A stretch of DNA of 33,706 nucleotides from an uncultured Eubacteriales bacterium. Its GTDB lineage: Bacteria > Bacillota > Clostridia > Oscillospirales > CAG-272. This document shows, in pieces, positions 14,453-23,725 of this stretch; the stretch's first letter is position 1, and each line of letters opens with the position of its first letter. The notes beneath the pieces are model-generated. The model was not told where the DNA came from. It was given only the letters and a program-made list of their open reading frames with translations, and ran no database searches. A program made the position numbers and the translations under genes. The stretch spans positions 1 through 33,706 of the forward strand of contig CAKRSS010000022.1 in NCBI GenBank assembly GCA_934401725.1. The letters are read 5' to 3'.

Positions 14453-16861
14453 TCATTCCTCGCCGTTATGCCTCGAGCAACCGCGGTTGTACTGCACAGC
14501 ACCGCGCGAGATTCCGCACCACGTCTCTTCCGGCAGCATCCCGGCAAAAAAAGCCTCGCCGACGTTATGCGACGCTTTAATCCCCGGTGTCAACCGCCGC
14601 CACACGTACTGCGCGTCGGTCACGTAAATCTGCATCGGGAAGCTGCGCCGAACCTGTATCATGCCGACCTTGGAGATGCCGCCAGCCGGGCACTCGTCCG
14701 TCGCGACGCCTCCGCCGACCACATCGTAGTCCACCAGCGTGTGGCAATCGCAAAACGTCGTGGGCTCGGTTCCGGGAGCGTAATAACAGACGACGCCGCG
14801 GTTGCCGCGCGCGTCGCTCTGGCAGGCGGACGTGAGCAGCTTTCCTGAATCCGCACACACGCGGCGCGAAGTGAGTCCGGCGGAAAAGCTGAATTCCCTT
14901 TTCGCACCGTCATCAGACAGATAGTTCTCGTGCAGCGCCGTCATAACCTCGTCCCAAACGTCAAGGCAGGGGTTGCCGGACACTCCCGTCATGCTCTTGG
15001 GGTATTCATAGCCGCACCAGACGCCGCCGAGCAGGTATGGCGTGTAGCCGATGAACCATTTGTCGCAGTTGTCCTGCGTCGTACCGGTCTTGCCCGCAAC
15101 GTCGATGCGCCGGTCGAGCGTGATTGAAGCGGCCGTTCCCGAGGAGACAACGTTCTGAAGCATGACCGTCGTCAACGCAGCGGTTGAGGGAGACAGCGCC
15201 TCAGTCCGGAGGCTATCACGCTCGAGCAGTACGTTGCCGCGAGAGTCAGTAACCTTGTAGTAGGAGCGCGGGGCGCTGTAAATCCCGTCATTGGCAAGCG
15301 CCGTGTACGCTCCCGTCATTTCGCGGACTGTCACGCCGTAGTTCTGCTGACCGAGCGCCAGCGCCGCGATTCCGCGGTCGGTCACGACACTTCCATCCGC
15401 CATAGTCAGGGACGAGATCAGGCTACGCATACCGACCTTATTATATAGAAAATCAAAAGAAGCGTTCACCCCAAGCTGTTCAAGTATTCGTACGGTAACA
15501 GTGTTCACCGAGTCGCGCACGGCGACAGTCACATTTGTAAGCCCACGGTAGACGTTCGGTGAGTTGCGCGGCCACGGCGTGTAGCCGGAATCGGTTTTGT
15601 TGAACAGCACCGGAACGTCATCGTACACGGAGCCCGTGGTTATCAGCCCCGCCTCAAGCGCCGGCGCGTAGACAGACAGCGGCTTTATAACCGACCCGGA
15701 CGGGCGGCAGGTCTGAGTCGCGTAGTTCTGTACACGGTCGCCCTTCTTCTCGCCGACGGCTCCCGCCACGGCCAGTATATCACCGCTCCGGGGATCGATA
15801 ATTATCATAGATGCCTGAAACGCGTTGTCATCGCTGCCCGACGGGAAGCGTGAGCTGTCGGCGAAATACTCCTCGAGAAAGCACTGCATTTCGATGTCGA
15901 CCGCGGTGTATACGCGCAGCGCGCCAGAGTATATAAGCACAGACGCACTCTGCGGAGTGTAGCCGTATTGCTCGCAAAGGTCGCTTATCACGTCCTCCAT
16001 CACCATGTCGGTATACCAGCTGTTGACATTCTGCACGCTCTGACGTATCGTGGTGTCAAGCGTCAGCTCCTCGGCAACCGCAGCAGCGTGAGACTCCTCG
16101 TCAATGTAGCCCTGCTCGAGCATCTGATCGAGTATAATATTTCTGCGCGCGAGGTTGTTTTCCGGGTGACGTATGGGGTCGTAGTAGGACGGGTTGTTGG
16201 TGATTGCCGCGATGGTAGCGCATTCGGCGAGCGTCAGCTCGGAGACGTCCTTTGAAAAATAGGTGTTCGCAGCCGCCTGCACGCCAATACAGCCGCGCGA
16301 CAGGTTTATTATATTAAGGTAGAGCTCGATTATCTGCTCCTTGGTCATGCAACGCTCGAGGTACTTCGCCCATATCATTTCCTGAATCTTGCGGTGTGTC
16401 GTCGCGTCACGCTCACCGGTGATGTTTTTTATGAGCTGCTGCGTTATAGTCGAGCCGCCGAAGCTGGTGCTGTCGTGCAACAGATAATTTGACGCGGCGT
16501 GCGCCGTCCGCTTCCAATCGACGCCGCTGTGACGCCAGAAGCGCTTGTCCTCGATGGCGACAAAGGCGTCAATCAACTGGCGCGGCAGCTTTTCGTAGTC
16601 CATATAAATACAGCTGCCGCCCTCAAGCCGCTCGGATGTAAGCTCAACCGCGCTGCCATTTTCGTCATAATAATATAGCTTTGTCGTACCGCCACGCGCG
16701 CTGGCCTCGAAAAGCGTCAGGTCAAGCTCGGACGAATAGTTTTTTTCTATATACGCCCCCATCACCACACCGCAGACAAGCACCGTCAGCATAATAACAA
16801 TACCTGCAATCGCCGCCACGCTCCAGAATATCCGCCAACGGCGGCTCATTTGTTTTTTCAT
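14453..16861 (-). CDS. Class A penicillin-binding protein (bifunctional)
   Basis: An 802-residue bifunctional peptidoglycan synthase. One N-terminal membrane helix (about 11-36) anchors it outside. The glycosyltransferase-51 domain (about 75-250) shows the catalytic Glu104 in AIEDKRFWRHSGVD, then GGSTITQQLIKN and the second Glu161 in KIQEMIWAKYLE. The transpeptidase domain has S390-V-I-K393 (in PSGSVIKPL), S451-V-N453, and K591-T-G593. The start at 16861 is chosen because GGGAGGAG sits just upstream; a TTG 21 bp further up would add seven residues without a good site. The C-terminal ~150 residues carry several Cys and resemble the extension of many clostridial PBP1A-type enzymes. Confidence 0.93.
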   Translation of the reverse strand: MKKQMSRRWRIFWSVAAIAGIVIMLTVLVCGVVMGAYIEKNYSSELDLTLFEASARGGTTKLYYYDENGSAVELTSERLEGGSCIYMDYEKLPRQLIDAFVAIEDKRFWRHSGVDWKRTAHAASNYLLHDSTSFGGSTITQQLIKNITGERDATTHRKIQEMIWAKYLERCMTKEQIIELYLNIINLSRGCIGVQAAANTYFSKDVSELTLAECATIAAITNNPSYYDPIRHPENNLARRNIILDQMLEQGYIDEESHAAAVAEELTLDTTIRQSVQNVNSWYTDMVMEDVISDLCEQYGYTPQSASVLIYSGALRVYTAVDIEMQCFLEEYFADSSRFPSGSDDNAFQASMIIIDPRSGDILAVAGAVGEKKGDRVQNYATQTCRPSGSVIKPLSVYAPALEAGLITTGSVYDDVPVLFNKTDSGYTPWPRNSPNVYRGLTNVTVAVRDSVNTVTVRILEQLGVNASFDFLYNKVGMRSLISSLTMADGSVVTDRGIAALALGQQNYGVTVREMTGAYTALANDGIYSAPRSYYKVTDSRGNVLLERDSLRTEALSPSTAALTTVMLQNVVSSGTAASITLDRRIDVAGKTGTTQDNCDKWFIGYTPYLLGGVWCGYEYPKSMTGVSGNPCLDVWDEVMTALHENYLSDDGAKREFSFSAGLTSRRVCADSGKLLTSACQSDARGNRGVVCYYAPGTEPTTFCDCHTLVDYDVVGGGVATDECPAGGISKVGMIQVRRSFPMQIYVTDAQYVWRRLTPGIKASHNVGEAFFAGMLPEETWCGISRGAVQYNRGCSRHNGEE

Positions 16862-16972
16862 CAGTCTCTCCTCCCGTGCCAACTATGCTTATTATTGACA
16901 TTATCTACGCATATAAACCCACGCTCATGCAAATAATAATGGCACAATTGGTCAAAGAAAGGCAGTCAGGTT

Positions 16973-17335
16973 ATGGAAAACAACAAAAATGCGCTCATAG
17001 CGGTCATGACGGTGGCAATCGTCGCGATGGTGCTGTCGGTGGCAACGCTGGCCGTGTCACTGAGCATTCAGGGACGGCTCGAGGACGTGAGAGACAACAC
17101 CTCCGAACTCTCTGCGCGGCTTTCGGCAAGCGTGGCAACAAGCTCTGACACGAGGTTTCTTCTCAAAGAATACAACGGCGTCATAGGCGTTTTCGACGAC
17201 ACCGGCGTGCTCACCGACATCATCGACGTTGACATAAAAAGCCTGCCCGAAGCAGACCGCGTCATGCTTGGGGCAGGCATATGGGCAATGTCTCGCCGCG
17301 AACTCGCGGCGCTGATCGAAGACTACACCGGCTGA
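16973..17335 (+). CDS. Small membrane-anchored protein with BofC-like C-terminal domain
   Basis: A 120-residue protein. An N-terminal membrane helix (about 8-32) precedes a short helix/coiled-coil linker (GRLEDVRDNTSELSARL). The last ~60 residues (LKEYNGVIGVFDD, then IDVDIKSLPEADRVML and a final RRELAALIEDYTG) resemble the BofC C-terminal domain seen in many clostridial single-pass proteins. In Bacillus, BofC acts in forespore-to-mother-cell signalling; whether this shorter protein does so is unknown. The site before the ATG is only moderate (AAAGGC). Its stop and the stop of dnaE on the other strand together form TGATCA, with no base between the two genes. Confidence 0.65.
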   Translation: MENNKNALIAVMTVAIVAMVLSVATLAVSLSIQGRLEDVRDNTSELSARLSASVATSSDTRFLLKEYNGVIGVFDDTGVLTDIIDVDIKSLPEADRVMLGAGIWAMSRRELAALIEDYTG

Positions 17336-20300
17336 TCAGGTGCGAAATACGACGTTCTCATCGCCGAGCAGCCCACGTAGCTCGTCAAGCAGAAACGGGC
17401 TCACCGACATGCCGTGCTGCTGTGTACGGTAGGTGGATGTGGAGCTGTCGTAAATCGTCACAGGGATCATACCCTGAAAAAGCTCAATCAAATTAAGACA
17501 CTTTTTATATTTTTGTGACTCTGTATCCGGCACGCGCAGGAAAAGTCTTGGGGCACGCTTTGCGGCTTCTGCTTTGGCTGCGTCTGCCGGATTTTGCGTT
17601 ACAGTCTGACGCGGGGATCTCCCTCGCTTCTCTCCCTCGCCCGCAAGGCGGGCGTAGTAATCAGCCGAGCCGGGAATGGGAGCCGAGGCAGTGGAGGTAG
17701 TGGGAGTCGGTGCTTCCGACGCTTCCATGTGCAGCTTATTTTGAGGCGTGCCCGGATGCGCAGCTTCCGCTTCCGCGGAGCCGCTACATTCGGATACATC
17801 CACACCTGCAACCGACTGTGCCTGACACTTCCCTGCCTCGAAGCCATCCTTATCAAAAATCGCGTTTTCAACAAGCGCCGCCATAGTCGACACTATTACG
17901 CGCGGCACCTCGCCCTCGCGCAGCTGAAGCCTGCCGTCGATAAAAACGGGGCTGTCCTCGAAAATGAGCTGGCGGTAGCTTTGATAAACCTTCGGAAAAA
18001 CAATGCACTCAACCGAGCCGTAGCCGTCCCCGAGCGTGATGAAGGCCATTCGCTCCTCTTTTTTAGTGGTTTTCGCGTTGATTCCGGCGATAATCCCGGC
18101 AACGCGAACCGCCGCACCGTCGTCAAGTAGCGAGTCGGCGTCTTCGGACGTGCAAAGCGATATATCCGTCAGCTGCGTGACGTTTAGCGACGTGACACAG
18201 TGCGTATAGCTGTCCATCGGGTGGCCGGAAAAGTACATACCGGCCATTTCCTTTTCCATCAGCAACTTTTCTCTCAACGTAAGCTCGGGAATATCGGGGT
18301 ATTTGAACGACGTCTCGGGCTTATCGGAGGTCATCGAGAACATATCAAGCTGCCCGATAACGTTGTTGCGCCGCCGCTCGGCCTCGGCGTCAAATACCGT
18401 CTCGCACGACGCCAGCAGTCGGCTGCGCGGCACCCCCATTTTATCAAAAGCACCCGCTTTGATAAGCGATTCAAGCTGTCTTTTATTGAGCTGGCAGTCT
18501 GCCATTCGCCGCACAAAATCTTCAAAGGACGAGAAATCTCCCACGCCGCGCTGCTTTGTCACTCCGTCGGCAAACTGACGGCTGATGTTCTTCAGCGCGA
18601 GCAGTCCGAAAACTATATCGTCACCGCTGACGTGAAAATCCGCCATACTGCGGTTGACGTCCGGCGCCAGCACTCTTATTCCGAGCTTGCCGCACTCGGC
18701 GATGTAGCCCGCCATTTTGGGCATGTTTCCGAGTACGGAATTCAACAGCGCCGCGAAATATTCGCGCGGATGATGCGCCTTGAGGTAGGCCGTTCGGTAG
18801 GATATGATGGAATAGGCGACGGCGTGTCCTTTTTTGAAGGCATAGTTTGCGAATGAGGCCATGCTGTCGAAGAGCTCGGTCGCCACGTCCTCGGGGATAC
18901 CGTGCTCACCCGCGCCGCTCACAAATCCCTGACGCTCCGCCTCCATCACGTCCGCCTTTTTCTTGGACATGGCGCGGCGCACAATGTCGGCGTGCCCGTA
19001 GGTATAGCCCGCGAGGTCACGGAAAATGCTGAGCACCTGCTCCTGATAAATTATGCAGCCGTAAGTCGGCGCGAGAATAGGCTCGAGCAGCGGGTGCGCG
19101 TAATGAATTTTATCGGGATGGTGCCGCCCCTCAATAAAGCGCGGAATTGAATCCATGGGACCGGGACGGTAGAGCGCGAGCGCCGCGAAAATATCATCGA
19201 TACAGTCTGGGCGCAGCGAGCTTAACATCTGCCGCATTCCCGCCGACTCAAGCTGAAAGACTCCCGATGTGTTTCCGGCGGAAATCAGCGCAAACGTCGC
19301 GCTGTCGTCGAGCGGTATGCGCCGGACGTCAAAATCGGGGTCACGCTCGCGTATCTGACGCTCGGCGTCATCGATTATTGTAAGATAACGCAGTCCGAGG
19401 AAGTCAAATTTCAATAATCCGAGCTTCGAAATCGTGTCCATATCGTACTGTGTGATGGCGACTCCGTTACTCTGCGCCTGTGGGACGTAATTTGTCACGG
19501 GCGCGTCGGTTATGACGACACCGGCCGCGTGCACCGACACGTTGCGCGGCATTCCCTCAAGCGCCATGGCCGTGTCGACCAGACGCCGCACGTTTTCGGA
19601 CGAGTCATACAGCTGCCTCAGGTCGGGCAGGCGCAGCGCCTCAGCAATCGTGACATTCAGCTCGTGCGGTATAGCGCGCGCGACCGCGTCAACATCGGAA
19701 TACGACATTCCGAGCGCGCGTCCCGTGTCGCGCACGGCGGCTCTGGCCGCCATGGTACCGAAGGTGATTATCTGAGAGACGTGGTCGTCGCCGTATTTGT
19801 CAATGACGTGCTCTATAACCTCGCCGCGACGGTTGTAGCAGAAGTCCACATCAATATCCGGCATACTGACACGCTCCGGATTTAAGAACATCTCAAAAAG
19901 CAGCCCGAACCGGATAGGGTCGACATCCGTAATCCCAAGGCAGTACGCCACAAGGCTTCCCGCGCCCGAGCCTCGTCCGGGTCCCACGGGAATCGAGCGC
20001 GATTTCGCGTAGTTAACGTAGTCCTGAACTATCAAAAAATAGTCCGAATAGCCCATCTCGCGTATCACGGACAGCTCATATTCTATTCGGTCGTCATATT
20101 CTTTTTCGTTATTGTGATATACAATGTCTCCATTCTCCACACGTCTTGAAAGTCCGGTGTGGGCCATGGAGCTCATCGCATCGTCCGCCGATTTCCCGGC
20201 GGGACACCTGAATTTCGGCAGGTACAGTCGTGAAAAATCGAATTCAAGCGAGCATCTCTCGGCGATTTTCACCGTGTTCGCAAGCGCTCCCTCGTACCGT

Positions 20301-21067
20301 CCGAAAAGCATTCGCATCTCGTCGGTGGTTTTGTAGTAATATTCGTCGTTTTCGAAGCCGAGCGGGCGACCGTCCGTTATAACGCGGTTGGTCTGTATGC
20401 AAAGCAGCGTCGCCTGTATCGTGGCGTCACTGCGGCGAAGGTAGTGGCAATCGTTGGTCGCGACAACGGGCAGCCCACAGCGATCAGCGAGCGCCGCAAG
20501 CTCGGGCAAAAGCCGGACTTCCTCGGGCGTGCCGTGATTCTGAAGCTCGATATAGAAGTTATCGCGCCCGAAAATCTCGGCAAGCTCCGCCGCGCGACGG
20601 TCGGCCTCAGCGGGATCCCCGCGCAAAAGTGCCTGTGGAACCGCCCCCGAAAGACACGCCGACAGAGCAATAAGTCCCTCATGGTGCTCGCGCAACAGCT
20701 CAAGGTCGACGCGCGGGCGCGAGTAAAAGCCCTCCGAAAAGCCTTTTGATACAAGGTAAATCAGGTTGCGGTACCCTGTATCGTTTTCGCACAGCAGCAC
20801 GAGGTGCTGGACCTTTCCCTGCCGCCCCGGCGTCTTTGTGAACCGCGACTCGGGTGAGACGTACACCTCGCACCCGATAATCGGCTTGACCCCCGCCGAG
20901 CGGCAGGCGTTGTAAAAGGCGATAGCACCGTACATCACGCCATGGTCGGTGATTGCCACCGCATCATGGCCGCACTCAAGCGCCCTTGCCGGGATGTCGT
21001 CGATGCGGCAGGCGCCGTCAAGGAGGCTATATTCGCTGTGTAGATGAAGATGCACAAAATCGCCCAT
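17336..21067 (-). CDS. dnaE: DNA polymerase III alpha subunit
   Basis: A 1243-residue replicative C-family polymerase. The N-terminal PHP domain keeps its metal-binding pattern (HLHLHSEYSLLDG near residues 6-18, AITDHG, ATNDCHYL). The catalytic palm shows GPGRGSGAGSL and the aspartates of MPDIDVDF. Further on come the fingers (YRPGPMDSIPRF, MSKKKADVM), a helix-hairpin-helix region, a probable beta-clamp-binding QLDMF before the OB fold (RVAGIIAGINAKTTKKEERMAF), and a C-terminal domain. A roughly 90-residue Ala/Pro/Thr/Ser-rich low-complexity linker separates the OB fold from the last domain. GAGGAA precedes the ATG at 21067. It is the last gene of the HAD-murB-whiA-dnaE operon. Confidence 0.97.
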   Translation of the reverse strand: MGDFVHLHLHSEYSLLDGACRIDDIPARALECGHDAVAITDHGVMYGAIAFYNACRSAGVKPIIGCEVYVSPESRFTKTPGRQGKVQHLVLLCENDTGYRNLIYLVSKGFSEGFYSRPRVDLELLREHHEGLIALSACLSGAVPQALLRGDPAEADRRAAELAEIFGRDNFYIELQNHGTPEEVRLLPELAALADRCGLPVVATNDCHYLRRSDATIQATLLCIQTNRVITDGRPLGFENDEYYYKTTDEMRMLFGRYEGALANTVKIAERCSLEFDFSRLYLPKFRCPAGKSADDAMSSMAHTGLSRRVENGDIVYHNNEKEYDDRIEYELSVIREMGYSDYFLIVQDYVNYAKSRSIPVGPGRGSGAGSLVAYCLGITDVDPIRFGLLFEMFLNPERVSMPDIDVDFCYNRRGEVIEHVIDKYGDDHVSQIITFGTMAARAAVRDTGRALGMSYSDVDAVARAIPHELNVTIAEALRLPDLRQLYDSSENVRRLVDTAMALEGMPRNVSVHAAGVVITDAPVTNYVPQAQSNGVAITQYDMDTISKLGLLKFDFLGLRYLTIIDDAERQIRERDPDFDVRRIPLDDSATFALISAGNTSGVFQLESAGMRQMLSSLRPDCIDDIFAALALYRPGPMDSIPRFIEGRHHPDKIHYAHPLLEPILAPTYGCIIYQEQVLSIFRDLAGYTYGHADIVRRAMSKKKADVMEAERQGFVSGAGEHGIPEDVATELFDSMASFANYAFKKGHAVAYSIISYRTAYLKAHHPREYFAALLNSVLGNMPKMAGYIAECGKLGIRVLAPDVNRSMADFHVSGDDIVFGLLALKNISRQFADGVTKQRGVGDFSSFEDFVRRMADCQLNKRQLESLIKAGAFDKMGVPRSRLLASCETVFDAEAERRRNNVIGQLDMFSMTSDKPETSFKYPDIPELTLREKLLMEKEMAGMYFSGHPMDSYTHCVTSLNVTQLTDISLCTSEDADSLLDDGAAVRVAGIIAGINAKTTKKEERMAFITLGDGYGSVECIVFPKVYQSYRQLIFEDSPVFIDGRLQLREGEVPRVIVSTMAALVENAIFDKDGFEAGKCQAQSVAGVDVSECSGSAEAEAAHPGTPQNKLHMEASEAPTPTTSTASAPIPGSADYYARLAGEGEKRGRSPRQTVTQNPADAAKAEAAKRAPRLFLRVPDTESQKYKKCLNLIELFQGMIPVTIYDSSTSTYRTQQHGMSVSPFLLDELRGLLGDENVVFRT

Positions 21068-21088
21068 TTTACAATTCCTCTATCACAT

Positions 21089-21943
21089 TCAAAGTGTTTT
21101 TTCGTATTTTTCGAGTATTTTTGCTAATCTGTGATTAAGTCCCGACTTGGTAATCGGCGGGGCATGCAGTGCTGCAAGCTCTGTCAGCGACGCGCCGGGG
21201 TTCTCGCAACGCAGGCGCGCAGTCAACTGAACGTCCTCCGGCAGCGTGCATAGCAGTCCCGACGACGAAAGCGCGTTTATAGCCGCAATCTGTTTTCTCG
21301 ACGCCTCAACCGCCTTGGATATGTTCTTCGCGACGCAGTTTGTCGCGCGGTTTTCGTCGTTGCGTATGGTGCGCTCAATTTTGCTGTTCATCAGGGTAAA
21401 CGCCGAGGACGTCGCCCCGGTGCTGACAAGCAGCGCCTCGATACTCTCGCTCGACTTGAAATAAAGCCCCACGCCGCGCGGTCTGTCGACCACTCCGGGC
21501 GAGCAGTTGAGCTCATCGAGCGCGGCGCGCACCACGCGTGCACGTATGGCATCGCACAGAAGCAGTTCGGCATGATAGTCCGCCGCGCCAGGACTGTTGA
21601 TCGTCCCGCAGGCGAGAAACACGCCGCGCAGAAACGCCGACATACAGTGCTCGCACACAACCGCCGGGCGGTAGTCCGCTGTCACGTCGAGCGCGCGCGG
21701 CAATGTCCAGATAGCGCCGCGTCCGCTGCGGCGCATATCAACGCCTCCACGGCGAAAGCGTTCACGCAGCGTCTTGTCGATAAAGTCAGCCACAGTGTCG
21801 TCGCACACCGTGACCGCGAGTGTTGCGCCTGTGTCGGTCGGAACCGCGCACAGAGCGAGCCCCTCGCCGGCCATCCTCCGGCAGCAGGACGACCGCATCG
21901 CCACCGCCGCCAGCTCGTTTTTAACATCCATCGTAAAAGACAT
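21089..21943 (-). CDS. whiA: DNA-binding protein WhiA
   Basis: A 284-residue WhiA protein, somewhat shorter than the usual 300-320. It has the N-terminal degenerate LAGLIDADG-homing-endonuclease fold (SFTMDVKNELA at the start, CEHCMSAFLRGVFLACGTINSP in the middle) and a C-terminal helix-turn-helix (PGASLTELAALHAPPITKSG, then NHRLAKI). WhiA is needed for sporulation septation in Streptomyces and affects cell division or chromosome segregation in Bacillota. Its ATG overlaps the TGA of murB (TGATG), so translation is coupled. A 21-bp gap leads to dnaE. Confidence 0.93.
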   Translation of the reverse strand: MSFTMDVKNELAAVAMRSSCCRRMAGEGLALCAVPTDTGATLAVTVCDDTVADFIDKTLRERFRRGGVDMRRSGRGAIWTLPRALDVTADYRPAVVCEHCMSAFLRGVFLACGTINSPGAADYHAELLLCDAIRARVVRAALDELNCSPGVVDRPRGVGLYFKSSESIEALLVSTGATSSAFTLMNSKIERTIRNDENRATNCVAKNISKAVEASRKQIAAINALSSSGLLCTLPEDVQLTARLRCENPGASLTELAALHAPPITKSGLNHRLAKILEKYEKTL

Positions 21944-22863
21944 CAGCGTATATACCTTATCTCACATTCCGGCACAAAACCGTATTTTTCAGCAATCACA
22001 TTTTGAATGTGTGACACCAATGCCAGCACATCCGCCGAGCTTGCCTCGCCTCGGTTGACTATGAACCCGGCATGCTTCTCCGATACCTGCGCCCCACCGA
22101 TACGGCAGCCCTTGAGCTCGCATTCCTCTATCAGCTTGCCCATAAAGTACCCCTCACGGCGTTTGAATACACTGCCCGCGCTCGGGTATTCCAGCGGCTG
22201 CTTTTCGCGGCGGCTTGCGCGGTTCTGTTCCATGGCGGCACGTATGTCGCGCGCGTTTCCGGGGGTGAGGCTGAGCGTCGCGTCGAGAACAACCAGCCCA
22301 GGATTCTCCATAAAAACGCTGTGCCGATAGCTCATCTCCAGTGCGTCGCCACAAAGCTCCAGTGTCTCGCCTGTGCGCATGTCAAAACAGCTGACCACAG
22401 GGCCAAGCGCCGACATTTCCGAGCCGTACGCCCCCGCGTTCATAAACACGGCTCCGCCGCACGTGCCGGGAATTCCGTAGGCAAACTCGAGTCCCGACAG
22501 TCCCGCGCGCTCGGCTGCCAGTGCCATGGCTGAGCAGGAAGCGCCGCACTCGGCGCGTAGCCGTCCGTCCGCGACAGAAACACGGCGCATCCCCGTCGTC
22601 ACAACGATAACTCCGTCATAACCCGCGTCGTCAAACAGCAGATTGCTGCCGTAGCCCATCACCATGCGACGCACGTCCGTGCCTCGCAGGCCGCGCAGAA
22701 CAGTCGTCAGCTGCTCGGTATCCGACGGAAATAACATAAGCGCCGCCGCCCCGCCTATGCGGAAGGTGCAGTGCTCAGAAAGCGCCTCGCCGGTCGCACA
22801 GACAACGCCGAGATTGTCGAATAATGTTCTCAATTCAATAATAGTATTGTTATTATGGCTCAT
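21943..22863 (-). CDS. murB: UDP-N-acetylenolpyruvoylglucosamine reductase
   Basis: A 306-residue flavoenzyme for the second committed step of peptidoglycan precursor synthesis: NADPH-dependent reduction of UDP-GlcNAc-enolpyruvate to UDP-MurNAc. FAD-binding motifs are visible (FRIGGAAALMLFPSD, GYGSNLLFDD, GIPGTCGGAVFMNAGAYG), as are the type I/II catalytic features YPSAGSVFKR and EKHAGFIVN and the late Glu in PECEIRY. The ATG at 22863 lies 6 bp after the upstream HAD stop and has no recognisable Shine-Dalgarno, so it probably depends on coupling to the HAD gene. Its own stop overlaps the whiA start. Confidence 0.95.
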   Translation of the reverse strand: MSHNNNTIIELRTLFDNLGVVCATGEALSEHCTFRIGGAAALMLFPSDTEQLTTVLRGLRGTDVRRMVMGYGSNLLFDDAGYDGVIVVTTGMRRVSVADGRLRAECGASCSAMALAAERAGLSGLEFAYGIPGTCGGAVFMNAGAYGSEMSALGPVVSCFDMRTGETLELCGDALEMSYRHSVFMENPGLVVLDATLSLTPGNARDIRAAMEQNRASRREKQPLEYPSAGSVFKRREGYFMGKLIEECELKGCRIGGAQVSEKHAGFIVNRGEASSADVLALVSHIQNVIAEKYGFVPECEIRYIR

Positions 22864-22869
22864 AATATA

Positions 22870-23553
22870 TTATTTTGTGATGTCATAAAGTTTGTCAAGA
22901 TTGCCGATAATGTAGTCAAGTTTCATATCCTGCGGTGCCGGAAGCCCCTTCGGATTGAACCAGCAGACATCGATTCCCGCATTGATACCGCCGCGCATGT
23001 CGGATGTCAGCGAGTCTCCGATGACAAGCGACTTTGAGGCGTCAAAATTGGGAATTCCGCGTTTGACTGCGTCAAAATAACACGGTGCGGGCTTGTCGAT
23101 GCCTATCTCGTCCGAGATAAACAGCCCCGAGAAAAGCGGATAAAGCGGTGTCGGCATAAAGCGCCCGCGCTGTATTTTGACAAAGCCGTTGGTTATAAGG
23201 TAGAGGCGGCAGGTTTTTGAAAGACTTGTGCAGACCTCGAGCGCGTTCCCGAGTATGTAGGACTTTGTCGCAAGCTCCTCCGGGTATCTGTCAGCAACCG
23301 CCGCGGCATCGTAATCAAAGCCGTATTTCTCGGCCAACATCGAAAAGCGGCGCACCTTGAGGTCGTCCTTCTTTATCTCGCCGCGCTCAAGCAGCTTCCA
23401 GAGACTGTCGTTTATGGCCGAATACGACGCGACGATCTCGTCGTCAGCGGCAACTCCAAAGGCCGCGAGCGAAGCGATGACTGCCTCACGCTCGGAGCGC
23501 TCAAAGTCAAGGAGTGTGCCGTCGGCATCAAAAAGCAGGGTATCGTATCTCAT
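22870..23553 (-). CDS. HAD hydrolase, YjjG-like nucleotidase
   Basis: A 227-residue haloacid-dehalogenase-type phosphatase. Motif I is FDADGTLLDF (nucleophile Asp9 and Asp11), motif II is LITNG, motif III is the Lys in GIDKPAPCYFDAV, and motif IV is VIGDSLTSDMRGG. The helical cap and the order of motifs match the YjjG/YfnB group, which dephosphorylates non-canonical pyrimidine nucleoside monophosphates; the exact substrate is inferred. GAAAGGATG precedes the ATG. It is first in the murB-whiA-dnaE operon and has a promoter just upstream. Confidence 0.85.
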   Translation of the reverse strand: MRYDTLLFDADGTLLDFERSEREAVIASLAAFGVAADDEIVASYSAINDSLWKLLERGEIKKDDLKVRRFSMLAEKYGFDYDAAAVADRYPEELATKSYILGNALEVCTSLSKTCRLYLITNGFVKIQRGRFMPTPLYPLFSGLFISDEIGIDKPAPCYFDAVKRGIPNFDASKSLVIGDSLTSDMRGGINAGIDVCWFNPKGLPAPQDMKLDYIIGNLDKLYDITK

Positions 23554-23582
23554 AACATCATCCTTTCGTACGTTTCGTATTT

Positions 23583-23611
23583 ATTATACATTATTCCGGC
23601 CGTCTTTTCAA
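23583..23611 (-). promoter_or_regulatory. Promoter of HAD-murB-whiA-dnaE operon
   Basis: Minus strand: TTGAAA (23606-23611), 17 bp, TATAAT (23583-23588), 30 bp before the HAD start. It is divergent from the coaE promoter, with about 30 bp between the -35 elements. Confidence 0.82.
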
Positions 23612-23641
23612 CAGTTTCTTCAATAAAAGCGCCCGCAACTC

Positions 23642-23670
23642 TTGAATTTATCAGAACAATATTGTATAAT
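23642..23670 (+). promoter_or_regulatory. Promoter of coaE operon
   Basis: TTGAAT (23642-23647), 17 bp, TATAAT (23665-23670). The TTG of this -35 is also the first possible start codon of the coaE reading frame, which argues against the longest coaE form being real. Confidence 0.82.
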
Positions 23671-23725
23671 ATTATATTATGACTCTCCGCAGCATCGTGC
23701 CGGAGACACAAGCGAGGTGGACATC

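Noticed and set aside
16883..16972. Promoters for the penicillin-binding protein and the BofC-like gene
   Set aside because: TTGACA at about 16895 and TTG-type boxes on the minus strand have no matching -10 at normal spacing, so I do not call them.
23642..23725. Longer coaE form from TTG 23642
   Set aside because: That TTG is the -35 box of the coaE promoter, so it lies before the transcript start.
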